Shown here in pieces: positions 32,994 to 43,079 of a stretch of 64,000 nt of DNA. Position 1 is the first letter of the stretch. Each line of letters starts with the position of its first letter. The notes below the pieces were generated by a model. It ran no database searches, was not told the DNA's origin, and saw only the letters and a list, made by a program, of their open reading frames with translations. The translations under genes and the position numbers were made by a program. The stretch is from Macrobrachium rosenbergii (lineage: Eukaryota; Arthropoda; Malacostraca; Decapoda; Palaemonidae). The stretch lies in NCBI RefSeq assembly GCF_040412425.1, contig NC_089768.1:637001-701000 (forward strand). Direction: 5' to 3'.

Positions 32994-35170
32994 GAAAGGG
33001 TTGAGACTGAAGAGGGGAGAACGATCTAGATGAGGAAGGCACAGGCTCCTTAGGACGTCTAGTGGACTGAGTCAACAAGTCAGAGGTGGACTTGCTCTGT
33101 AACTCTAAAAGAATATCCTTCACTATGTGTTGAGGAAAGAGGTGAGACTTGTCTAAGGCAGCGAAGAGTAGAGCTGACTTCTGAGTCGGCGAGACTCCTT
33201 TCGAGGTGAACGAACACCAAAGCTCCCTCTTCTTAAGGACACCCATAGAAAAAAGGGAGGCAAGTTCTAAAGAGCCATCTCTAATTGCTCTGTCTGAGCA
33301 CGAAATAACTCCTAGCCAATCGGAGGAAAGATCTTCTGCTAAATCCGGGCAGTCTTCAATCTTACTCCCTAGTGCCCCGATGGCCCAATCTAGGAAACTA
33401 AATATTTCAAACACCTTAAAAATATTCCTGATAAGGTGGTCTAGTTTGGCTGAGGAAAACATTGTCTTGGCCGACAATAAAGCCTTTCTACAGGATGAAT
33501 CCACCAGACCAGAGAAGTCCCCTTGGGAGGAGGCAGGAACTCCTAAGGAAGGAGCTTCCCCGGTGGCATAGTAAGAATATCTCATCTTCAACAATTTGCC
33601 AGGCGGAAAGGCGAAAGTCGCCTTGCCCTGTTCTCTCTTAGCAGCCAGTCAGGCATGAACTTCTTTGAGAGCTTTCTTCGAGGAGGAAAGAACAAGCTTG
33701 GGTAGTCTGGTACCTTCCGACAGGTGCTTTTTCATGAGGTAGGTTGAAGCTGGAGAAGTAGGCGAAGCAAGCATGAAGAAGTCCGGGTAATTCTCCAAGT
33801 GGAAATGCAGGAGAGAGGAGTAGGAAGAAGTGGGAACCGTATCCTGAACAATCTCTTCCTCCTCCGAAGAGGTAAGAGACAATGATTTATCCTTGGACTC
33901 TGGAGCAAACGCAGATTTCTTCAAAAGACCCACAAGCTCGGTCAATTGGTGCTTGAGTGGGGCTAAAGAATCTTCCTGGACCGATGAAGAAGGCGGAATA
34001 GCCGAAGAAGGAGCTGGAAATTCGGTTGTGGGCGTTGAAAGTTCGGGAGTTGGCGCCGGGCGCTCTAAAGCTGAAGTCTGGCGCGAGATGGTGGGCGCCT
34101 GGCGCTCATTGGCGGTATTCGGGCGCTCATCGGCGGGCGCCGGGCACTCATCAGTGGAAGTCTGGCACGAGTTGGCGGGCGCTTGGAAGAAGATGGGCGC
34201 TTAGAACGCTTATAGCAATCAGGACTGTCTTCAAAGAAATAATGAAGATGAGCAGGAGAATCAGGCTGAACTTGAAAGCTGCAGGAAGACTGAGGGCTAG
34301 TCTCTCTATACCTCTTGAAAGCCAGGGGAGAAGAATCGTTAATATTCGCATGTCTCTTGAGTGGGCGCGAAGAAGAAGAGTAGCGATATGGCTTCTTGTG
34401 TGGAATGAAAGATTTGTGTGGACTGAAAGATTCCGAATCAGAAAGTTGATGCACAGGAATGTCTTTCCAACGGCATTTAGTCGAAGCCTGGGAGCGTATG
34501 ACAGGCTCGACAGAGGGGACGACTGCCCGTGGGCAAACCCCGTCAGCCTCCCTTGGACCTCCGGTATGTCTTCTCCCCGGTGCGGGGGAGCGGGACAGTG
34601 ACCTTCGTCTAGGAGCACTGGTGGGACGGACAGCCACCTCCTCAATATTCACAGCACTATCACTTCTCACTCACTGTCAACACTTACATTTTTTTCCATT
34701 AGAGATTTAATAGCTGACCCCATTTCCATAATGGCACTAGATAATACAGTAAATTTCTGATCAAACCTAGATTCGAGTCTGGCAATGGCACTAAGAGCGG
34801 AATCATGGAAACCTGGAACAGGAGCAGATGGTAAAGTAGGAGGAGTTAGGATAGGAGAAGGAGGAGGAATTGGAGGAGTGATAGTTCTGTCATCCCCTAA
34901 ATTTTCCAAAGGAATGGATTCTGCATTAGCCCTACTTTCAGCCCTAATGGCTGCTTTCCTCTTCGTATCCCTTTCTAATTTGTCTAGATGAGATTTCAAT
35001 ATTTTCCATTTCTTATCCTCCCAATCCTGACACTCTATGCAAGTATTATCCTTACTACATTCTTGCCCCCCTACATTTAGGTGCGTTTTCTATGAGAATC
35101 GTATGAAAGCTTAGTTACCCTAGTTCTACAACCCTCGAAACAAAAGCGAATCCTAGATGAACTGGAATCC
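32893..35170 (-). pseudogene. A2 gag-like ORF (frameshifted)
   Basis: The C-terminal domain 33594-32893 is well preserved (YSYYATGEAPSLGVPASSQG, IFSFLDWAIGALGSKI, LKKRELWCSFTSKGVSPTQK, SALLFAALDKSHLF). Upstream, 33945-33649 holds ENYPDFFMLASPTSPASTYL and KLVLSSSKKALKEV. The middle (34670-34065) is Ser/Pro/Arg-rich and contains RPPMSA-type repeats. Segment 34999-34667 holds MKSHLDKLERDTKRKAAIRA, the coiled part after the Cys motif. The Cys/His motif itself (35170-35020) is disrupted. Confidence 0.8.
34060..34200 (-). repeat. A2 gag hypervariable repeat
   Basis: Plus-strand 'gggcgctcatcggcgggcgc' and variants recur about every 18-30 bp, giving minus-strand RRPPMSARIPPMSARRPPS. A1 has a different repeat at the matching place (RPSHECAS) and A4 a third (APPLAPPLVAVPT). 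Confidence 0.8.
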
Positions 35171-35339
35171 GACATCGTTAACTAAATAAACTAAAGTTAA
35201 TCCAAACGACAATTCAACAACGGCAGCAAGCCACAAAGCAACAAATTCTGAGTACTTCACCAAATGCATGCAAAGTAAAACCAAAAGACGAAGAAGCAGC
35301 TGCGTGGAAACTTCCGATGTTAACCGGAAGCCGGCAGAA

Positions 35340-35507
35340 AACGAATTGAGCTATCCACTAGTTTGTTTCCTTGAGTCCCGGATGGTGGCGGGACATTGTC
35401 ACCTACACACTAACGATAACAGCGCCGCCACGCGAATTTTGAATTTCTAAGCTGCCGTAGGTTAGGGAACCTAGCTATGTAATTACTTGGTAAGTTACTT
35501 ATATAAA
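35340..35507 (-). repeat. A2 5' ITR
   Basis: Reverse complement of the left ITR with a few mismatches: 'gagtcccggatggtggcggg', 'cgataacagcgccgccacgc', 'ctgccgtaggttagggaacc'. The terminal 'acttatataaaa' abuts I-2 'catgactgcttgag'. Confidence 0.88.
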
Positions 35508-35595
35508 ACATGACTGCTTGAGTCTTTTGTATAGAAAATTTGAAGCCTAAAGATGAGGCCCATTCATCTATTTTTATTATAGTTTTATCAATGAT

Positions 35596-36430
35596 TCACT
35601 CTGCGTGTTTTATGCGAGATGATGAATAATATATGGCAAAATCATCCATATGCAAGTTACTTTTAATTCTGATAAGTAGATTATTACTGATATCCTTGTG
35701 GAACACCAACAATACATCATCAATTCTCACTTGAAGAGTGTGATTTATCATAAAGTTTTGGATAAACCTAGTTAAATGTCCACGGATGCTGTTTTTATGT
35801 AACATTTTTAATACTGCATATCTCCATGCAGTATCATGTGCCTTTTCAATGTCAAAAAGACCGCTATAGTAATTTGTTTTCGTTCAAATCCTCTTCGTAT
35901 GTGGTCTTCCAAGTTAGACAGAGAATCATGTAGATCTGGTACATTGTGACCCAAAATTTATTTTCTCGAATGTGCCATGTTAGTCGAGCATTTACCACTT
36001 TCTCTAGTAATTTGCATAAACAACTTATTAAAGAAATTGGTCTGTAATTGTTTACGTTACTGGGATCTTCTCTAGGTTGGGGGACAGGAATAATCATAGT
36101 TTTATGCCATTCATCAGGAAATAAATTTCAATGCTATAATAAGTGGTTGTAAAACTCTAATAAGTATGTCTTTACCAAAGGTGCTAAATGGCAGATCATT
36201 TCAACACAAATATTGTCACCTCCACAAGCAGATTTACTGCTGTTCAATAGAGCAAATTCCAACTTTTCCATATCAAATTTTCTATTATAATATATATCTT
36301 CTAATGTTTAAAAAATTATTGTTATTAATTCTATGTTATTTTGCTTTGCGCAGAAATGCCCATCTAAACTTCTGTCACTACTTACTTTTGCTAAATTTTC
36401 TCCTATTACATTACTTATTTCTTTAGGATC
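35596..36430 (-). pseudogene. I-2 RT fingers and palm
   Basis: Minus-strand 36097-35864 gives DPSNVNNYRPISLISCLCKL and LTWHIRENK. Segment 35805-35596 gives the active site HMDDFAIYYSSSR, with the first residue His where I-1 has Tyr (YMDD). The block between them that carries GVPQGSVLSG in I-1 is reduced to a short degenerate stretch. The thumb lies on the other side of A2 at 28781-29137. Confidence 0.83.
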
Positions 36431-36439
36431 AATTATTCT

Positions 36440-37620
36440 TTTCCCATCTTTTATTATGGCATGTCTAGTGATTTAACATGGGTACCACTTATTTTTCAAA
36501 AATTTTCCCATATTTTTTGTATGGGAGTATTACTAGAGAGTTCTGATACATATTTCCTCCATGAAATGATTCTTCCTTGAATTACTTCTTTTTATATTTT
36601 GCAGATATTTTGTTGTATAGAGGTTTTAATGTTATATTTCTAATAATAATATAGCCATTTTTTGTAAAGTTCCTTCTAATATCAGTAATGTTTTGTTTAT
36701 TTTACTGAACTTTCTATCCAAATTATCTAATCATCTTCCAATTTGGTGTTTTAATTTTATTAATCCTCTTAGTTTTTCAGACCACCATGAAACTTTGTTT
36801 TGTTGGATGAGATTTTGATTTTGGTATTGCTTTATCAGCAGCATTTTTAATGAAATCAACAGGAAATTTATTAGTTTCATTATGGTCTTTTAAATATTCA
36901 AATGGTGGGATATTCCTAGTGTGCATTTCACACTGATCCCAATCTGCTTTATAAATGTTATATTGAGGGACATGCTTGGTGGGATTATTTTGTAATAATG
37001 AAATTAATACTGGGAAATGGTCACTTGTATGCAAGTCGGCAACTGTATTCCAATCCAACCTGTCAACTATGTTGTACATAGAGTTAAGTTGACTGAGGAA
37101 AATGTTCCATGCGTGCTAGAAAAATATATGGTGATTTCATTACCATTTATAAAGCACATGTCATATGAATCTATGAATTCTTCTATTTTACTTCCTGCTC
37201 TATTTGAGTCTGTACAATTACAGTCCCACATTGCATTGTGAGCATTAAAATCACCTACTATTAATGTAGGTTCCTTGGCATTAAGTAATTCTTTAAGTTT
37301 GTCAATGTCGTAATTTTTATTAGGTTAGTTGTATAAATTATAAATTACATAATTATCATTTTTTATTCGAATTTTAATACCCGATATTTGCAGGTAGCGA
37401 TGTTTTCAGGTACTTTGTCATAAACTAATTTGTTATGTACGTATATGGCTGTACCTAAATTTCCTACTTCCTCCTGTGATGTTGATGCTAAAGTATATTT
37501 ACTTATTGTTGACATGTTGTAAACATAATATGATTGGTTCATATTCTTTTAATAACTGTTGTACTTCTCCTAGGTGTAATCTGGTCTGTAGACCATTTAC
37601 ATTCCATTGTATAATACAGC
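36440..37620 (-). pseudogene. I-2 endonuclease and linker
   Basis: Begins near 37610 with QWNVNGLQTRLHLGEVQQLL and continues to DLHTSDHFPVLISLLQNNPT (37079-36777), the Ser-Asp-His block. The GDFNAHN block is present near 37255-37215 in a shifted frame. The linker follows toward 36440. Collinear with 2312-3515 of I-1. Confidence 0.83.
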
Positions 37621-37679
37621 TATTGAAGATATTTTCTTATAGCGGTCGAGTTTTACTTCTTTTTTTGTATTATCAACTT

Positions 37680-38877
37680 AGATTTTTTCTAGTAATTTAT
37701 TCACGGCATTCATTTGTTTTTCTTCGTTTTGGGTGGTGTTCTCTCCAAAGGCCTTTTTTAATCTTTAATTTTCAGTCCATCACGACCCTCCTCTGTAGCA
37801 TCCTCCGGTGTTTCTATTCACATTAATATTTCAAATGAATTGGATAAAATATTATCCATCTCATTTGTACCTATTTCTTTATTCTTTACCATTTTAGTTT
37901 TTATTGCTAAATTATCAATTTCTTCTTGAGATTTAATTTTCTGTACTCTGTTATTTCTATCTGTTTGTGTTTTTGTTTCATTATTTGCTCTTGTTATTGA
38001 AGAATATGTATGTTTCTTAGACGGATCTTGAATTCACCTCACTTTTAATTCCAACTCAGCCTCTTATAGACATCCCCGTTTGTTCTTGCAGTATTTTAAT
38101 TCCGTATTGTATATATAATACATGCATTCTTTGGATCTTGCATGATGATTCTGCCCACAGTTTACACACTTAGGCTGACTGCACTTCCACTGTGTGGTAT
38201 GTTCAGTAGATCCACAATAAGCGTACAGTATACCGGTTCATGCGACAATTTTTCTTTGTGTGCCCATACTTACTGCAATTTTGACACTGCAGTGCCTTTG
38301 GGACATAGGGTCTTAACTCTCTATTTTTATTTTTTGGGGTAGAGCTTCACCCTTTTATTTTTGATATTTTTAATATTTGTTTATTGCTATTTTTATTTGG
38401 TACAACATATACCTCACAATCTTGGACCCTGGGGTATCTTTTTTGAGAGTCCAATAAAACTTTTTTATCGACTGCTTCGTTGCTGCTTTCAGGAAGTACA
38501 ACGGTACCCTGAATGCTGTCCATAGTATCGTGTTTTTTCACTTTTATGTTATTTTTCAAAGACAAATAGTCTTCGAACTGACTTTTTGTTGTGGTTTCTA
38601 TAAGCCAAGTTTTCTCCTTTATTTGTCTAAACGACATATCTGTTTTTGGATGTCTATTTCATAAATAATTTTCTAATTTTAAAGCTGACCAACTTCCACT
38701 CCCAGAGAGGGAGTCGAAGGGAGTCAAGGTTGGGTCATGTTGGTATTTACTCTTTTGGGGAATTTTCTGAGGTATTAAAGTTTTAATACCACTCTGATTT
38801 TGATTATTTTGATTATCCAGAGAATTATCCATTTCCATGCTAGAAGATTTGCTCTGTGCTGGAGCAGTGGTTGTCAC
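37680..38877 (-). pseudogene. I-2 ORF1 with three CCHC zinc knuckles
   Basis: A Met at 38877 opens a frame of 72 codons (MTTTAPAQSKSSSMEMDNSL start), stops at one TGA, continues in the same frame as MSFRQIKEKTWLIETTTKSQ to a second TGA near 38347, and then reads straight into the knuckle CQNCSKYGHTKKNC (C-x2-C-x4-H-x4-C). After a frameshift come YCGSTEHTTQWKC (the first Cys of this knuckle is lost at the shift) and CVNCGQNHHARSKEC. Three knuckles in ORF1 are usual for I/Jockey-group nucleic-acid-binding proteins. Two stops and one shift make it a pseudogene, but it is clearly the better copy compared with I-1. Confidence 0.82.
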
Positions 38878-39134
38878 CTGTGCCGGAACAATACCATCAA
38901 AGGGCCCAGCCAGGGGTACTTGAATCTTTAAAATTACTCAGCATAAATATTTAAGTAAAAAAAAAAATTAAATAAACCTGAGAACCTTAAAAAGATATCA
39001 TCAGCCCTTCATGGAGTTTATTCTTCCACCAATGGCACAAGTGGGAACCGACTCCCAAATGTCCCCTCCCTACCCTACGCCACAGGGGATGGCACAACAT
39101 GATTAGAGAGGCCCAAGTGTAAGCCAAACCCACT

Positions 39135-39533
39135 TGCTAGGACTAACAATATTACTAGAATACAATCATCCCCACCCTAATCATGTTCTGGGCAAACTGG
39201 ATAGAATGCCAAGAGTCCTATCCCCAGAACTAGACCCCCCTGGAATCTGTGGTCCAGCCCTAAAGAATAGTTCCGCCTGATGTCTCTCAGGTCCGAACAT
39301 TATCGGGCAGTTGATGGTCCCACCACAGTTCCCACTATTTAGTTTCGGATATGAACCCAATCCCAGTTATGATAGCTTTTTGTATTTATCAGGTCCAATA
39401 AATTTTAGCAAAAGCAGAAAATTCCACAAAAACTAATTCAAAGAATTATATAATGGTATATGGGACTCTTAGACTCAAACCCAGCAAGAGATTCCTAGGA
39501 TTCAAGAGCCCCCCTCACCACATCAAAGGGAAT
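39135..39533 (-). other. 5' leader of I-2
   Basis: Homologous to 4931-5322 in I-1, with the same terminal sequence. Between this and ORF1 (38880-39135) lies a less conserved leader with no frame. Just beyond 39533 the two copies diverge completely. Confidence 0.8.
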
Positions 39534-40868
39534 CTTCAGTAGCAAAATAGTTTTTTTTTTTTTTTTGCTTCAGAAGCTATTTACTAACGCCGCATTGACA
39601 TAACTTTAAAAGAGAATTCTTCTCTTTAATCTCTCAAGGACAGATTTACACTGCAAAGAGGGAACTGGCCATTTTCTATCTCTCTCTCACATGTCATTTG
39701 CCACGTAAACACAAGCATTGTTTGGTAACTCAGCTTTTGTCTTCGTAAAGTTTACCTTTGTCATGTCTTTTCTTTCCTAAAAAACATACAAAGCATTGTA
39801 TTGTAGCTACCAGTCAGACAGCAGATATGTAAAACTGTTAATGCTCAGTGATTGGCTATGATACTTCCTACCGTTCCAGACAACAGCGTTTCTTAATGAC
39901 AATATGTACCGTGTGCAAATTAAATTGGTTACAAGTTAAAAGTGCTTCAGTTTAGTACAGTATAAATACAGAGCAGTATATACAAAATGAAATATAAACG
40001 AAAAGTTTTCTATTTACCTTTGGTAAATAAAAAGGAAAGCAGTAAGCGGTAACTATCTTAAATTGTGGTCGACCAATACATATTTTAAATCGGCTGACTC
40101 TCTTTGATGTCCGTCTTATCCGACATCCAGATTAACAGGGTCCGGTTTAACGAGGTCGACTGTAATAATGCAACTAGCATTTGGCAAAAGGAGGCACACT
40201 GAGGTGTCATGGCAGGGACTGTCGGTATGGGGCACCAGCGGCAGGAGCAAGGGTAGGTGTCCGTGATCCTCAGCTTGGGAAGGTAAGAGTCTAAGCTGAT
40301 CAAAGTACTGTACAGTATTAACTCCCGCTGGTTCTACAGAGGTGGGTTACATAGTGAGACTACCTTCTTCTTTGGTCCAACACACAAAAGACCAACGACC
40401 ATGGGAACGCTATGAACCAAGATACAGGCATATATATAATTAAGGGAGTTTGTATATATAAACTTGTCTTATCAAAGTTCCTAAGTAATATGCACTGGCT
40501 TGTAAAACAGTAACAAAAGGGACACATTATAACAATTGTATAAGGACCTTATTCTTGTTACAATAAGCCATTTAGTAAAATTAGTGCCATTAAGCCTCTA
40601 ACTGAATAATTAATTGAAACATTTTCACATTTTTGGAATGGGGAGATGACAGGGGGCCACAGCAGTGGGATAGAGAATAAAATGACCCAACCAAACCAAA
40701 AGTCTGAAGGTACAGTGCTACTCAGTGCCAGTGAAAGTGATGCAAAATCTTAAAATACTCTATCTTCAATTAACCATACAAACTGAACTTGAAACAAAAT
40801 ACTAAAAGTGAAAAGATGAAAGAGTGAATCCTTACTACTACAATGCTATGGAAAATATGACAACTTAC
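39534..40868. other. Likely host non-coding DNA
   Basis: No retroelement domain is recognisable. It contains a T-run at 39550-39567 and, at 40096-40164, a sequence whose complement starts 'tacagtcgacctcgttaaac' and resembles a pogo/Tigger-type terminal repeat. Its partner end was not found. The stretch would be intron if the exon at 40869-40985 is real. Confidence 0.45.
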
Positions 40869-40985
40869 AGTCACTGTCACTTCGCCGCGATGACTCGGAA
40901 CCATACAAACCAGGGAACTCTTTTTCAACATCAGGACTTTCAAAATCCATATTTTTAGCACTTCAATTTATGGCTGAATAGCAAC
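40869..40985 (-). CDS. Candidate host-gene exon with start codon
   Basis: On the minus strand, a pyrimidine-rich tract ending 'tgtactttcccag' (AG at 40987-40986) is followed by a 117-nt segment that ends at a consensus donor 'gtaagt' (40868-40863). Inside, an ATG at 40950-40948 in good context (A at -3, G at +4) opens 27 codons plus one base: MDFESPDVEKEFPGLYGSE followed by a Ser/Arg/Asp-rich stretch (SSRRSDSD). The exon would hold 35 nt of 5' untranslated sequence, with the coding part in phase 1 at the donor. I do not recognise the protein. It has no counterpart in the repeats of this window, which argues for a host gene whose other exons lie outside or in the flanking stretch. It could still be chance. 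Confidence 0.45.
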
Positions 40986-40989
40986 CTGG

Positions 40990-41841
40990 GAAAGTACAAA
41001 AAGAAATTCAAAATACTGTCAAGGTGACATTTCACATATAAATCCACTCAATTCTTAATCCAATTTAACAGAAGAGTATATGAGTTTCCCATACTCATTA
41101 TTACACTAATAAAGTGGTGCTGGTTATGAGCAAAACATTTCTTACTAGGAAGAGTCATTTACATCATCCATTAGACACAATCATTCATTACCTATGTATG
41201 CAAACCAGAGAATGCAATCTCAGTACAAATGAAGCTTCATGAGAATCAAATGAGTAAACTTACACAGAGATGACAGAATATTAAAAATACACTCACTTGC
41301 ATTTAATCAATAATTAGTATAGCTATGTTCTCCTTCCATTCTTTAACAACAGACTATAATGATTCATACCCATGTAGCAGTTTGTGATTTCCATCAATCA
41401 CTAAAACATATGGTTTATCTCATTATCAGAGTGTCTTGCATTTTCCTCCAGTCTCACGGCAACAAAAACTCATTTTCCTTCTCTTTTTTAAATCATGCTA
41501 CCACTTTTAAGTGTGCCCATTACTTTCTGATGCTGGCACAAAGTGATACCCTACCATGTCTCATAAATGCTCTTGAAGATAACCAAGCCTCCTGCAAAAT
41601 AGAAACTGGTGATATCAATAGCTCCTCCTTTCATAACCTTAGGCTTGAAGATTCCAACTCCTCTCCTGACTGTGAACCTTCACCTTCCAATTGGACATAC
41701 TGCCTACTGTACTTTCTGGCATGTTGCACAGTGCTTCAAACCATACAGCTCTCGGAGACACTAATTTTGCTATTCAAGATGCTCCTTACATGTAAAGGTT
41801 CTTCCTGTCACCAAGAAGAGTAATTCCTTAAATATGACAAA
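40990..41841. other. Likely host non-coding DNA
   Basis: AT-rich. A plus-strand frame of 154 codons at 41359-41823 has a Cys/Ser/Leu-rich, low-information composition and no motif. It is treated as chance. No repeat matches were seen until D1 starts at 41842. Confidence 0.45.
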
Positions 41842-42180
41842 TTTTAAAAGTAATTTGTATTTTTCTTAACTACAGACCTGAGGTCTTCATACAGTAATTA
41901 CCTTCAGCATAGCTGGAACTGGCCATTTCACTTTTAAACAAGGTGGTTTGGTAGTTAACTACCATAAAACCAGGTGGGGGAGTCTCACCCACCCGGTCAG
42001 TGCAGTGTCACTTTACCTTCGGCCCAGGTATATGCTAGGTGTCAACTTGAGGGGTGGCATGAGGTGGACATTAACTATAAAGACCTCAGGTTTGTATAGT
42101 TAGGAAAAATAAAAATTACTTTTAAAATTTGTCATTTGTTCCTACACAATATACAAACCTTTCAGTCTTTATATAGGAAG
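41842..42180 (-). mobile_element. DIRS-like element D1, 3' ITR and ICR only
   Basis: Begins 'ttttaaaagtaatttgtatt' and has the same architecture as the B and C left ends but different text ('ccataaaaccaggtggggga', 'aacttgaggggtggcatgag'). The ICR at 42085-42180 joins 'tagttaggaaaaataaaaat' (complement of the left end) to 'catttgttcctacacaatat'. The body is cut after 'cttta tataggaag' by the start of B2 at 42181. No D1 body is seen later in the window. Confidence 0.75.
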
Positions 42181-42530
42181 AATCACAATTTTTGAAAGTA
42201 AATTGTATTTTTCCTAACTATACAAACCCGAGGTCCTTTACATTGGGAATTACTTTCAGGCGTAGGCTGGAAACGGCCGTTAAACTCTTGAGCAAGGTGG
42301 TTAGGCAGTAACTACCGCCAGGTAGGCGGGGATACCCGCCTGCCCGGATCTAAACATTCCAGTTTGCCTTTAGGTCCAGGTTCAGATTGAGGGGTGGCAT
42401 GAGGTGGGCATAGTATGTAATGTAAAGGACCTCAGGTTTGTATAGTTAGGAAAAATACAATTTACTTTCAAAAACTGAGATTTGTTCCGACACGATATAC
42501 AAACCGTCGGTCCTTTACATTAGGAAGACT
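42181..42530 (-). repeat. B2 3' ITR plus ICR
   Basis: Same layout and nearly the same sequence as 12610-12955 ('aatcacaatttttgaaagta', 'aaacggccgttaaactcttg', 'tttgttccgacacgatatac'). An extra 'tatgtaa' lies near 42412. Confidence 0.87.
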
Positions 42531-43079
42531 CACTGGTTGGAGGGAGGAATCTGAGTGAGTCTCCTGAACTGACTGGAGTTCTGCACACCTGGGCTGCTCC
42601 TGGTCGAAAGAGCGAGGGGGAGTACCGTGCCTCTGACATATTGATATTGATCAGAGTGTAGGAACTGCAAGATCAAACGTCAGATACTGGACCTTTACGC
42701 ATGAGTGAGGAAACATAACTCATACAAAATAGGCTGGAAGGATCTAGAGTCGGAGGCAGTAAGGAAAAGCCGAGATAGGGTTCCCTTATTGCCAGTCTCT
42801 CCTTCCTCCCCTTGCTAGAGGAAGGAGCAGAATTGCTTCTATGATTCTACAAGAAAAATAGAACGGGTGCTCGATGTGTAGTCTTACCGCATCAGTGCCA
42901 GTTCCAGCAGCTATTGGTTCGAGTCCTATTCTCATCCCTAAGGAGGGGAAGTTGGAGGACGGGGAAGGAGAAAGAGAGGCCAGTCACTCTCGGAATCCTT
43001 CTCACTTCCAGAACCAACACCTCAGGCAAGATGCTACTCGTCCTCTTGAAGGAGCCGGGTAAGACAACACAACTTGTTG

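Larger units (their letters stand above)
29226..35507 (-). mobile_element. DIRS-like element A2 inserted in I-2
   Basis: Left end 'ataacatttttataataaaa' and right end 'ggtaagttacttatataaaa', ITRs of about 190 bp (29270-29430 and 35340-35507) and an ICR at 29465-29560. Minus-strand order is gag (35170-32893), RT/RNase H (32993-30960) and YR (30950-30066). The I-2 flanks join at 'ataaaa', which is present once in I-1. No domain has been deleted, but each is frameshifted. Confidence 0.92.
20940..39533 (-). mobile_element. I-like non-LTR retrotransposon copy I-2, split by A1 and A2
   Basis: Three collinear segments match I-1: 20940-21866 (pol C-terminus and RNase H), 28723-29225 (RT thumb) and 35508-39533 (RT palm to 5' leader). 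Removing A1 (21867-28722) and A2 (29226-35507) restores continuity with I-1: 'tttttataaaacatga' in I-1 at 1350-1366 equals the I-2 flanks joined across A2. The element is dead, with stops and frameshifts in every part, but its 5' end, EN start, RT motif and RNase H motif are all present. Confidence 0.88.

Noticed and set aside
40096..40164. Possible pogo/Tigger transposon
   Set aside because: Only one end resembles such a terminal repeat and no matching partner was found nearby.
41359..41823. 154-codon plus-strand frame
   Set aside because: No motif, biased composition and no flanking splice or promoter evidence. Probably chance in AT-rich DNA.
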